NCBI RefSeq assembly: GCF_001274725.1
Contig: NZ_LGUF01000007.1
Span: forward strand, 520,001-584,000
Length of the DNA stretch: 64,000 bases
Direction of reading: 5' to 3'
Source of the DNA: Sporosarcina globispora
Lineage (GTDB): Bacteria > Bacillota > Bacilli > Bacillales > Cytobacillaceae
Shown one piece after another: positions 56,568 through 64,000 of the stretch. The number at the start of each line of letters is the position of its first letter. The stretch's first letter is position 1. The notes beneath the pieces are model-generated. The model was not told where the DNA came from. It was given only the letters and a program-made list of their open reading frames with translations, and made no database searches. A program made the translations under genes and the position numbers.

Positions 56568-58004
56568 TTATATATCCTGATAAACGCTGATGCTGCCTTT
56601 TTTTATATTTTCCCCATTTTGAAACCGTGCTCCAGCTTTTATTTGAAATCTGATATTTGCTATGTCTTCCCCTTCGATGATTTCACCTGGGAATAGGAGC
56701 GGAATGCCTGGCGGATAAGGAGTCACCTGCTGTGCACAAATTTTGCCGGCCGCCTCTTCCAATGCCACAGTTTTAATTGTACGGGAATCTTGTTCCTTTT
56801 GCTCCAATGCCAGTCCAGAGACAGACTTTTTCATAAAAGGGATTTTTTCTTGGCAGTCTGCCGGCCCGTATGATTTCAATTCCTCTTCCAAACATTGAAT
56901 AACCTGATCAAATGGATAATCCATAGTATGTTTCAGAAGAGGCAAAACAAATAAGACATTATACGGATCTGCCATTTCTGTATAGATTCCGTGTTTCTCC
57001 AGAAGAGTCTGCAGTTCAAATCCACTGAGAGCGGTTTCCGACTGGATGGTCACTTTTAAAGGGTCGCCGTTTTGATGGTCAAAAGGCAGAACTTTAATTC
57101 CTTTTATCTCGCTTAGGTTCTTCCTGAAATGGACGATCTTTTCAAGCAGTACTTCCTCATCCTTTGCGGAAAATGAAGCTAAATAGGCCCTTGCCCAATC
57201 GAGAGAAGCCATAATGGGATAGGAGGGGCTGCTTGATTGGAGAATTCCCAAATATTTGGACACTCTTTCTTCATTTATAATACGGCTATTAACATGCAGA
57301 TAAGCACCCATCGTCATAGCAGGCAAAGTTTTATGTGCCGATTGTACAACCATATCTGCCTGAAGCTGAACGGCAGAAGCAGGAAAATGGCTTCCCCCGA
57401 TCAAATGCGCTCCGTGCGCCTCATCCACCAGGACTGGTATTCCATGGTCGTGAGCATATTGGATAATACTTTCTAGATCGAACACCATACCGTAATAATT
57501 GGGATAAGTTAAAATGATCGCTTTTGCATCCGGATGCTTTATGATCGCCTCTTTAACAGTCTCTAAAGATACTTCCCCGGCAACGCCCCACTCTTCATTA
57601 AACTCAGGAGCTAAGAAGACAGGCTTCGCCTTAGTCAATGTAATGCCGTTAAGGATGGACTTATGGCAATTCCGCTGGACCAGTACAGTCTCATTTTCCA
57701 CTGCGGCTGACATGACCATGGCGAGATTACCTGCAGTCGATCCGTTAACCAGGAAAAAGCTTTTTGAAACTCCATACAAATCGGCAAGCAGCTCTTGCGC
57801 CTCCAAAATGACTCCTTCAGGAGAATGCAAATCATCCAGTCCGCTGAGCTCTGTGGCATCCAGCTTTAAAATACCTTTAAAATAATCTGCTTCCTTACCG
57901 CCTGCAAGATAACCGTTCTTATGTCCCGGGACATGAAAAGATACCGGCTGGTGTGAAGCATGTTTTTTTAATCGATCCAATAATGGAGTCTGTTTTTGAT
58001 TCAT
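56568..58004 (-). CDS. yaaO: Orn/Lys/Arg decarboxylase family protein YaaO
   Basis: 478 residues. Fold-type I PLP enzyme: VPGHKNG near the N terminus, [23 protein letters not shown] and the PLP lysine in [11 protein letters not shown] (about residue 229). The C-terminal domain is short compared with inducible E. coli decarboxylases. Members act on arginine, lysine or ornithine; the substrate cannot be told from sequence alone. Same operon as tmk. The gap before it (58005-58204) has no gene. Confidence 0.9.
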   Translation of the reverse strand: MNQKQTPLLDRLKKHASHQPVSFHVPGHKNGYLAGGKEADYFKGILKLDATELSGLDDLHSPEGVILEAQELLADLYGVSKSFFLVNGSTAGNLAMVMSAAVENETVLVQRNCHKSILNGITLTKAKPVFLAPEFNEEWGVAGEVSLETVKEAIIKHPDAKAIILTYPNYYGMVFDLESIIQYAHDHGIPVLVDEAHGAHLIGGSHFPASAVQLQADMVVQSAHKTLPAMTMGAYLHVNSRIINEERVSKYLGILQSSSPSYPIMASLDWARAYLASFSAKDEEVLLEKIVHFRKNLSEIKGIKVLPFDHQNGDPLKVTIQSETALSGFELQTLLEKHGIYTEMADPYNVLFVLPLLKHTMDYPFDQVIQCLEEELKSYGPADCQEKIPFMKKSVSGLALEQKEQDSRTIKTVALEEAAGKICAQQVTPYPPGIPLLFPGEIIEGEDIANIRFQIKAGARFQNGENIKKGSISVYQDI

Positions 58005-58204
58005 ATCTTCGTCACTTTCTTAAGATTCTTCTCCTATTTTAACAAAACGAGTATGTGCTATAAAGAGACATCTGTGCCAGTCCCTGAAGCATCAGGCAAA
58101 TTTATGAAAGAAATCCTCTATAGACATACACCCAAATTAGATTTCCATCATACAATATTAATCAAGTAACCTCAAAAAACCCGCCAATGAATATTCTAAA
58201 AATT

Positions 58205-58234
58205 GTATACAATAACATTGATCTGGGCAGAATA
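58205..58234 (+). promoter_or_regulatory. Candidate sigma-F promoter of csfB
   Basis: GTATA (58205-58209), 16 nt, GGCAGAATA (58226-58234), against the sigma-F consensus GYwTA, N15-16, GGHRARHTH, one mismatch. B. subtilis csfB belongs to the sigma-F regulon. Confidence 0.5.
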
Positions 58235-58254
58235 AGTGTATGGAGGTGGAGTGA

Positions 58255-58458
58255 TTGGGTTCGCTATTAGCAAAAAAACAGGCAGGGGAAGAATGTGTCA
58301 TATGCGAGCAGGCTAAAACAAGGGGAATACATCTATACACTTCTTTTATCTGCACAGATTGCGAAAAAGATTTAATCACCACGGATACGAGTAATCCAAA
58401 ATATAATTACTACTTAAAGAAACTGCGGAAAATAACCATGCCGGAAATTTTTTCTTAA
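58255..58458 (+). CDS. csfB: Anti-sigma factor Gin (CsfB)
   Basis: 67 residues. Two CxxC pairs (CVICEQAKTRGIHLY; FICTDCEKDL) bind zinc. Gin holds sigma-G, and in the mother cell sigma-E, inactive. The start is a TTG (58255-58257) with GGAGGTGG upstream. It is on the plus strand, opposite to yaaO-tmk. Its left neighbours here are the yaaO gap, and beyond it, convergently, the liv operon; xpaC and yaaN, found beside csfB in B. subtilis, are absent. Confidence 0.9.
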   Translation: MGSLLAKKQAGEECVICEQAKTRGIHLYTSFICTDCEKDLITTDTSNPKYNYYLKKLRKITMPEIFS

Positions 58459-58462
58459 AATG

Positions 58463-58493
58463 TAAGCCCTTTGATTGGGCTTTTTATTTTTTT
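58463..58493 (+). terminator. csfB terminator
   Basis: AAGCCC-TTTGATT-GGGCTT stem followed by a T-rich tract, 5 nt beyond the csfB stop. The sequence from 58494 to 58693 holds no gene that I can recognise. Confidence 0.85.
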
Positions 58494-58693
58494 AGGATAT
58501 AATTTTCTTCATAGTGCAAAGGGCTATTATATTTAACATGTTCGGGTATCTATCTCATTTACCTATTGCAGGCGATGCTTACTTACAGCTGATGGATACC
58601 AACTCGGCAAGGCAAGTTCCAGCAATGGCTTAAAACATGTGGCTAGAAAGATCATTTTTGATTATTATTAGAGAAAATTATATAAAAATTGAT

Positions 58694-58730
58694 AAAAAAG
58701 GTGCAGAATGAAACGTTCCGCACCTTTTTC
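58694..58730 (-). terminator. Terminator of the liv operon
   Basis: AAGGTGCGGAAC/TCTGCACCTT stem (one mismatch) followed by TTTTTATC on the minus strand, 6 nt after livF. Confidence 0.85.
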
Positions 58731-58735
58731 TTGAT

Positions 58736-59443
58736 TTAATGGCCGCCAAGATAGGCTATTTTAATTTGTTCGCTTTGATTTAGTTCTTCAGAAGACCCTG
58801 ATAAGACAATATTTCCTGTTTCAATAACATAGGCGCGATGAGCAATAGATAGCGCCATATTTGCGTTTTGCTCGACCAGAAGAATTGTCGTGCCGCTTTG
58901 GTTGATTTCTTCAATAATCTTGAAAATTATTTTTACTAAAAGAGGGGCAAGTCCCATCGAAGGCTCATCTAATAGCAAAAGCTTCGGTCGTGCCATAAGT
59001 GCTCTTCCCATTGCCAGCATCTGCTGTTCCCCTCCAGATAATGTGCCTGACAGCTGCTTCCGTCTCTCGTAAAGCCGTGGGAAGAGTTGGTACACCTTTT
59101 CAAAATCTTCCCGAATGCCTTGTTTGTCTTTACGCAAATAGGCACCTAGTTCGAGATTTTCTTCAACTGACATGTTTGAAAAGACCCGGCGCCCTTCAGG
59201 AACATGTGATAAGCCTTGTTTTACAATCGTTTGTGCAAGTTTACCGGAAATTGGCTGGCCCTGAAACAAAATATCTCCGTTTTTCGGCTTTAGCAAACCA
59301 GAAATGGTTTTTAACAGCGTGCTTTTACCTGCACCATTCGCTCCGATCAGCGTGACGATTTCTCCTTCATTGATATCAAGGGAAACGCCCTTCAGAGCAT
59401 GTATATTTCCGTAATAGACATTAATATCGTTTATTTTTAGCAT
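58736..59443 (-). CDS. livF: Branched-chain amino acid ABC transporter, ATPase LivF
   Basis: 235 residues. Walker A GANGAGKST (about 36-44), signature LSGGEQQMLAMGRAL, Walker B LLLLDEPSMGLAP, H-loop LLVEQN. Compared with LivG it lacks the long LivG-specific insert, which distinguishes the two ATPases. The ATG overlaps the livG stop (TAATG). One of two ATPases that power uptake of Leu/Ile/Val. Confidence 0.95.
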   Translation of the reverse strand: MLKINDINVYYGNIHALKGVSLDINEGEIVTLIGANGAGKSTLLKTISGLLKPKNGDILFQGQPISGKLAQTIVKQGLSHVPEGRRVFSNMSVEENLELGAYLRKDKQGIREDFEKVYQLFPRLYERRKQLSGTLSGGEQQMLAMGRALMARPKLLLLDEPSMGLAPLLVKIIFKIIEEINQSGTTILLVEQNANMALSIAHRAYVIETGNIVLSGSSEELNQSEQIKIAYLGGH

Positions 59444-60222
59444 TACGAAACCTCCTCGCCGAGATACGCTTCGATGACTTTTGGATTATTTCTGATTTGC
59501 TCGGGATTTCCCTCAGCAATCAGCTGCCCATGGTCGAGGACATAAATTCTCTCGCATACTCCCATTACAAGGAGCATGTCATGCTCAATTAATAAAATGG
59601 ATAGCTCGAATTTGTTGCGTATTAAGGCAATCAGGTTCATTAATTCTTCTGTTTCCTGCGGGTTCATTCCTGCTGCGGGTTCATCAAGAAGCAATAATTT
59701 CGGTTTTGCTGCAAGCGCTCGGGCAATTTCAAGTCTGCGCTTCTGCCCGTATGGCAGGTTTTTTGCTTTTTCATGCATATATTGATCCAAGTTAAAAATC
59801 TTTAAAAATTCAATTGCTTTTTCCTCCATTTCCCTTTCCCCGGAAAAATGGGACGGAAGACGAAAGATAGAGCTGAGCATGGAGTGGTTGACTAACGAAT
59901 GATAAGCTACCTTTACATTATCAAGAACAGATAACTCATCGAACAGGCGAATATTTTGAAATGTACGGCTAATCCCTTTTTTAGTAATTTTGTAGGGCTG
60001 CAATCCGTTTAATTTTTCGCCATCCAATTCAATCGTTCCTTCAGTAGGGACATAAACACCGGTCAACAAGTTAAAAAAGGTTGTCTTACCGGCACCATTT
60101 GGCCCAATCAGGCCTACTAATTCACCTTTCTTAAGTTCTAGGTTTACTCCTGCTACCGCTTTTAACCCGCCAAACCGGATTCCAGTATCACTAACTTTAA
60201 GCAACTGTGTTTTTGCTGTCAC
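59443..60222 (-). CDS. livG: Branched-chain amino acid ABC transporter, ATPase LivG
   Basis: 259 residues. Walker A GPNGAGKTT (about 37-45), LivG-type insert after the Q-loop (SLVNHSMLSSIFRLPSHFSG), signature LPYGQKRRLEIARAL, Walker B LLLLDEPAAGMNPQE, and the C-terminal VIEAYLGEE typical of BCA_ABC_TP_C. Start is a GTG (60220-60222) with GGGGGAG upstream, within the end of livM (26-nt overlap). Confidence 0.95.
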   Translation of the reverse strand: MTAKTQLLKVSDTGIRFGGLKAVAGVNLELKKGELVGLIGPNGAGKTTFFNLLTGVYVPTEGTIELDGEKLNGLQPYKITKKGISRTFQNIRLFDELSVLDNVKVAYHSLVNHSMLSSIFRLPSHFSGEREMEEKAIEFLKIFNLDQYMHEKAKNLPYGQKRRLEIARALAAKPKLLLLDEPAAGMNPQETEELMNLIALIRNKFELSILLIEHDMLLVMGVCERIYVLDHGQLIAEGNPEQIRNNPKVIEAYLGEEVS

Positions 60223-61177
60223 TGTTGACTCCCCCTTTAGCCGATTTACCAGCTTTTAAGAAAGAAGTAATTTCTCTCGTTCCTAATAATCCCTGTGGAC
60301 GGTAAATCATCATAATGATTAGGACTAAACTATATATAACCATCCGCACCTCTGGATAGCTTTGAAGAAATGTTGAAATAATGGTTAAGAAAATGGCTGC
60401 GATCATAGCTCCTGACATACTGCCCAAACCGCCAAGCACCACAAATATCAAAATATCGAATGATTTTAAGAAACCAAAGTTTGTCGGCTGGATAATATAA
60501 AAGTTATGGGCATATAAAGCACCCGCAATACCGGCAAAAAAGGACCCAATCACAAAGGCTGTGACCTTGTAATAGGTGGTGTTAATTCCCATGGCGTCTG
60601 CTGCAATTTCATTCTCCCGAATCGATATGCAGGCTCGTCCATATGTTGAATTAGTAAAGTTTACAATGACCAGAATGGTTAATAAAACACAGCCAAAAAG
60701 CCACGGCCAGGTTGTGAGGTGGGATACTGTCATTCCGCTAGCACCGCCAACATAATCCATATTCAAAAAGACAATTCTGACAATTTCACCAAATCCAAGG
60801 GTAGCAATGGCAAGATAATCGCCCTTTAGCCTAAGAGTTGGAATCCCGATAATTAGGCCAGCAATAGCTGCAGCCACACCGCCAGTCATGATTCCCAGCC
60901 AAAAAGGAAGCTGCAATTTCATTGTAATAATGGCTGAAGCATATGCTCCGACTGCCAGAAATCCAGCGTGTCCAATGGAAAACTGTCCTGTAATGCCTAT
61001 GATTAAATGCAGGCTGACCGCAAGAATAATATTGATTCCAATAAAAAATAATGTATTAACATAAAAGGCATTTAATGTTCCGCCAGTAATTAAAAACTGC
61101 ATAATAACTCCAAAAATTACGGCTAAAACAATCGAGGTCCAAAAACCGCGAGCATTTTTGAAAATATTCACTGCCAT
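60197..61177 (-). CDS. livM: Branched-chain amino acid ABC transporter, permease LivM
   Basis: 326 residues with about nine hydrophobic helices. LivM signature: GQFSIGHAGFLAVGAYASAI and RLKGDYLAIATLGFGEI, plus ENEIAADAMGINTTYYK, the loop that contacts the ATPase. A basic cytoplasmic tail ends the protein. Nine nt after livH. Confidence 0.95.
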   Translation of the reverse strand: MAVNIFKNARGFWTSIVLAVIFGVIMQFLITGGTLNAFYVNTLFFIGINIILAVSLHLIIGITGQFSIGHAGFLAVGAYASAIITMKLQLPFWLGIMTGGVAAAIAGLIIGIPTLRLKGDYLAIATLGFGEIVRIVFLNMDYVGGASGMTVSHLTTWPWLFGCVLLTILVIVNFTNSTYGRACISIRENEIAADAMGINTTYYKVTAFVIGSFFAGIAGALYAHNFYIIQPTNFGFLKSFDILIFVVLGGLGSMSGAMIAAIFLTIISTFLQSYPEVRMVIYSLVLIIMMIYRPQGLLGTREITSFLKAGKSAKGGVNSDSKNTVA

Positions 61178-61186
61178 AGCCTCCCC

Positions 61187-62065
61187 CTACACCTTTTCCC
61201 TGATGTTTTTACCGAACAGACCTGCTGGACGGAATATTAAAATCAGGATCAGCACAACAAATGCTACGCCATCCCGCCATAAAGAGAAACCGGCCGCACT
61301 GACTAGTGACTCAATAACACCTAATAAAAGACCACCGGCCATTGCACCCGGAATAATGCCTATTCCTCCCAACACTGCAGCAACAAATGCCTTAAGACCT
61401 GGAATGATTCCCATTAATGGTTCTATTTTTGTATAATACACTCCAAAAATAACTCCGGCTGCTCCAGCCAGCGCAGAACCTATTGCAAAGGTGGCTGAAA
61501 TTGTATTGTTAACATTGATCCCCATTAGCCTTGCAGCATCCATATCGTGGGATACTGCACGCATTGCTTTCCCGATTTTTGTTTTATGAACGATAAATTG
61601 CAGCAATACCATTAAGAAAAGAGAAGTGCCTAAAATAAGCAATGATTGGGTGCTGATTTTTACTCCAAGAATTTCAATGCTTTTTGCTGGGATGATATTG
61701 CCCGGGTATGCTTCTGGCTGGGCTCCGCGAACAAAAATTGTTCCGTATTCGATAAATAATGATACTCCAATAGCTGTAATGAGTGCAGCAATCCTTGTTG
61801 CATTGCGCAGCGGTTTATAGGCAATCCGCTCAATTAAAACACCTAAGACCGCACATGCTGTCATTGAAATAAGCAATGCAGGAAAAAACCCTAAATCAAA
61901 CACTGTTATAGAATAAAAACCGATAAATGCTCCAACCATGAAAACATCTCCATGGGCGAAATTGATTAATTTAACAATTCCATAAACCATTGTATATCCC
62001 AGGGCGATCAAAGCATAGATGCTGCCCAAGGACACGCCGTTAACTAGCTGCTGTATGATTTCCAT
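61187..62065 (-). CDS. livH: Branched-chain amino acid ABC transporter, permease LivH
   Basis: 292 residues, about eight helices. LivH signature near the N terminus (GVSLGSIYALIALGYTMVYG; INFAHGDVFMVGAF) and the ATPase-contact loop MRAVSHDMDAARLMGINVN. ATG with GGAAGGAG upstream. A hairpin with a T-run between livJ and livH probably lowers expression of this and later genes relative to the binding protein. Confidence 0.95.
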   Translation of the reverse strand: MEIIQQLVNGVSLGSIYALIALGYTMVYGIVKLINFAHGDVFMVGAFIGFYSITVFDLGFFPALLISMTACAVLGVLIERIAYKPLRNATRIAALITAIGVSLFIEYGTIFVRGAQPEAYPGNIIPAKSIEILGVKISTQSLLILGTSLFLMVLLQFIVHKTKIGKAMRAVSHDMDAARLMGINVNNTISATFAIGSALAGAAGVIFGVYYTKIEPLMGIIPGLKAFVAAVLGGIGIIPGAMAGGLLLGVIESLVSAAGFSLWRDGVAFVVLILILIFRPAGLFGKNIREKV

Positions 62066-62112
62066 GTCAAAAACTCCTTCCGATGAATCAAGAGTTAACG
62101 CTGATTCCTAAA

Positions 62113-62140
62113 AAATAGGGAGACTATACGCTCCCTATTC
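62113..62140 (-). terminator. Intercistronic hairpin between livJ and livH
   Basis: ATAGGGAG/CTCCCTAT stem with a short loop, followed by TTTTTTAGG on the minus strand. Placed inside the operon, it can act as a partial terminator or 3' stabiliser of the livJ message, giving excess binding protein over permease. That role is inferred. Confidence 0.7.
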
Positions 62141-62202
62141 ATTTTGTCCATTATAAAATTTAGATGATCACTGCCCGGCAGCGGATGCGCTCCACCTTTC
62201 TA

Positions 62203-63375
62203 TTAAGGATTCACCTTTGTGTTAAATTCTTGTTTTCCGCCTTTATATTCCAAAATAACTGCAGATTTTACTGGGTCATGGTTTTCATCCAGCTTTAATT
62301 GGCCAGATACAAGTGAGAGACCTTCTGTTTCACCAAGCGCTTTTTGAATTTCTTGAGGATCTGCACTTCCTGCACGGTCTATTGCATCTGCTAGGAAATA
62401 GACAGTATCATAGCCTAAAGCGTTAAAAGCATCAGGAGCTTTCCCCTTGTATTTCTCACTGAAAGCTTTTACGAAATCTTGAACCTTTGCATCTGAGTCA
62501 CCAGAAGAATAATGGTTTGTGATAAAAGTATTGTTTAAAGAATCCGCGCCTGCAATTTCTATCAGTTTAGGGGAATCCCATCCGTCTCCACCCATAAATG
62601 GTACAGTTATGCCAAGTGCACGAGCCTGTTTAATAATTAATCCAACTTCTTCATAGTAGCCAGGAAGGAAGATGAATTCAGGGTTCGCTGATTTAATGTT
62701 TGTTAATATTGCATTAAAATCTGTATCTTTTGCAACATATGCTTCTTCCGAAACAATTTTACCTCCATTGCTCTCAAATGACTCCTTGAAAGCAGCAGCA
62801 AGCCCTTTTGCATAATCACTTGAACTGTCAATCAGGACTGCTGCATTTTTAACATTAAGGTCTTTTGAAGCAAAGTTAGCAGCTACTGTACCTTGAAATG
62901 GGTCGATAAAGCAAGTGCGGAAAATATAATCATTTAACTTGCCATCTTTCATTGTTATGGTAGGATTTGTACCTGTTGGAGTTATTAATGGAACCTTATT
63001 ATCTTGTGCAATTTGAACTTGAGCCAATGTATTTGTACTAGTTGCGGCACCTATGACCGCCGCTACCTTATCCTGGCTAATCAGTTTAATGGTCCCATTT
63101 GTTGCCTCTGCTGCCTCTGATTTATTATCAACTTTAACAAGCTCTATTTTTTTGCCATCGATGCCTTTTTTGTTGATTTCATCTAATGCCAATTGAATAC
63201 CTTCCTCAATGGATTGACCGTAAGAAGCCACACCGCCGGAAAGCTCAAGGTTAGCTCCAATCTTAATCGTTTTGCTGTCCCCGCCTCCGCCTGTGCTTTC
63301 GGAACTGCATCCCGTCATTACGCCCGCCGTCATCAGCACCGACATTAGAATACCCGTCAATTTTTTCTTTCTCAT
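62203..63375 (-). CDS. livJ: Branched-chain amino acid ABC transporter, substrate-binding lipoprotein
   Basis: 390 residues. Lipoprotein signal peptide with the lipobox ending GVMTGC (Cys at about residue 23), a glycine/serine linker, then a periplasmic-binding-protein type I fold (IKIGANLELSGGVASYGQSI; GAATSTNTLAQVQIAQDNKV; ALGYDTVYFLADAI). Anchored outside the membrane, it delivers Leu/Ile/Val to LivHM. ATG after GGGGG. Its promoter carries a CodY-like box (separate entries). Fine ligand specificity cannot be told from sequence. Confidence 0.94.
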   Translation of the reverse strand: MRKKKLTGILMSVLMTAGVMTGCSSESTGGGGDSKTIKIGANLELSGGVASYGQSIEEGIQLALDEINKKGIDGKKIELVKVDNKSEAAEATNGTIKLISQDKVAAVIGAATSTNTLAQVQIAQDNKVPLITPTGTNPTITMKDGKLNDYIFRTCFIDPFQGTVAANFASKDLNVKNAAVLIDSSSDYAKGLAAAFKESFESNGGKIVSEEAYVAKDTDFNAILTNIKSANPEFIFLPGYYEEVGLIIKQARALGITVPFMGGDGWDSPKLIEIAGADSLNNTFITNHYSSGDSDAKVQDFVKAFSEKYKGKAPDAFNALGYDTVYFLADAIDRAGSADPQEIQKALGETEGLSLVSGQLKLDENHDPVKSAVILEYKGGKQEFNTKVNP

Positions 63376-63437
63376 GATTAACCCCCTAAAATAATGAATT
63401 TCTCTAAAACTAAGATGTTTCTCTCTAAAAATGAAAC

Positions 63438-63452
63438 AATATTCTGAAAATA
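63438..63452 (-). promoter_or_regulatory. CodY-like box at the livJ promoter
   Basis: Minus-strand TATTTTCAGAATATT matches the CodY consensus AATTTTCWGAAAATT at 13 of 15 positions. It lies directly downstream of and touching the -10 element, a place suited to repression. CodY responds to branched-chain amino acids and GTP, the cargo of this operon. Binding is inferred. Confidence 0.6.
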
Positions 63453-63480
63453 TTGTACATAATAAATCTAGGTTCGTCTA
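63452..63480 (-). promoter_or_regulatory. livJ promoter
   Basis: Minus-strand TAGACG (63475-63480), 17 nt, TACAAT (63452-63457). Start site about 70 nt before the livJ ATG. Confidence 0.5.
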
Positions 63481-63753
63481 GTAATATTTTTCAATATATT
63501 AAGATAATTAAAAAAGTAAAATTAGATTGTCCCCCAACATCTTTAGGCATTTCTCTGAAATAGTAATTCAGTAAGAACTTTTTGTCGAAAAATTTATTAT
63601 TTTGGCTATAAAAGAATGAAAAGAGACTCCAAAAAACAGGAATCTCTTTCTTCAGAAAATAATTCTATACTCTTTGAGTCTATCCTGGAAATAATACTCA
63701 AAGTAACCCAACAAGGACCAAAATAATGTAATAATATCAATGAATGCTTCCTT
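63481..63753. other. AT-rich spacer upstream of livJ
   Basis: No gene. On the minus strand AAAGAGATTCC and GGAGTCTCTTT (about 63617-63646) form an imperfect hairpin around TGTTTTTT, with a following T-rich stretch; upstream of the livJ promoter it could stop read-through from the rRNA operon. I find no T-box sequence. Confidence 0.4.
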
Positions 63754-63836
63754 TTAAAAGCTGGCGTCTTTAGTCCTGAAATGATCCTCTGTTGAGGGGT
63801 TCCTTAGGGAGCTAGGCAGTTATCAATATTCAAAAT
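63754..63836 (+). repeat. Family I repeat, degenerate short copy
   Basis: TTAAAAGCTGGCGTCTTTAG on the left, GTTGAGGGGTTCC, then GGGAGCTAGGCAGTTATCAA and TATTCAAAATTTT as the shared tail. Same orientation as most other copies. It lies between the rRNA operon and the livJ promoter. Confidence 0.55.
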
Positions 63837-63852
63837 TTTATACTTTTATGCA

Positions 63853-63883
63853 ATAAAAAAGAGCACCCATCAGGTGCTCTTTC
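63853..63883 (-). terminator. rRNA operon terminator
   Basis: AAGAGCACC-TGAT-GGGTGCTCTT stem followed by TTTTATTG on the minus strand, just after the 5S gene. Confidence 0.9.
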
Positions 63884-63885
63884 AT

Positions 63886-64000
<115 letters not shown>

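Overview
The window is a contiguous 64 kb piece of the chromosome of an endospore-forming Bacillaceae bacterium, next to the replication origin. Three things support this: the Bacillus-type 16S 5' end, dense sporulation genes (spoIIE, spoVG, spoVT, fin, gin/csfB, yabG, yabP/yabQ, sspF, abrB), and gene order almost identical to the Bacillus subtilis lysS-to-csfB region. The 16S start and the style of the intergenic repeats fit the Cytobacillus/B. firmus side of the family, but that is inference. Nearly every gene is on the minus strand, so the biological order runs from high to low coordinates. abrB, csfB and two tRNA genes are on the plus strand.

Layout from the right (5') end: the end of one rRNA operon (5S, 63886-64000); a five-gene branched-chain amino acid ABC transporter operon, livJ-H-M-G-F (63375-58736), with a CodY-like box on its promoter; csfB/gin (+); yaaO-tmk; darA-yaaR-holB-ricT-yabA (replication clamp loader and its regulator); yabB-yazA-rsmI; abrB (+) with Spo0A boxes; metG; tatD; rpfB; rnmV-rsmA; yabG; veg; sspF; ispE-purR-ridA; spoVG; glmU-prs-ctc-pth-fin; mfd; spoVT; yabM-yabN-rqcP; yabP-yabQ-divIC; yabR; tRNA-Met and tRNA-Glu (+); spoIIE; yabS-yabT; tilS-hpt-ftsH; coaX-hslO-yacD-cysK; the p-aminobenzoate/folate operon pabB-pabA-pabC-folP-folB-folK-yazB-dusB; lysS; and the promoter and first ~187 nt of a second rRNA operon (1-187).

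The genes form functional sets: translation and tRNA/rRNA modification (lysS, metG, tilS, dusB, rsmA, rnmV, rsmI, pth, ctc, rqcP), folate and PRPP/purine metabolism (pab/fol, prs, hpt, purR), cell envelope precursors (glmU, ispE, yabM), replication and repair (holB, yabA, tmk, mfd), and sporulation control. No gene in the core looks broken. Many true starts are GTG or TTG and are internal to the longest reading frames; these were placed from ribosome binding sites and known family N termini.

The unexpected content is between the genes. At least fourteen copies or fragments of one modular palindromic repeat (family I), three copies of a second two-hairpin repeat (family II), and a shared hairpin cassette occurring in both are scattered through the gaps. 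Several stems differ between copies but keep their base pairing. One family I copy is interrupted by a related element. Several family I copies end 16-23 nt from a start codon, just outside the ribosome binding site. A separate GC-rich array with ~21 bp periodicity lies between yabM and spoVT. These repeats are the best candidates for something undescribed.
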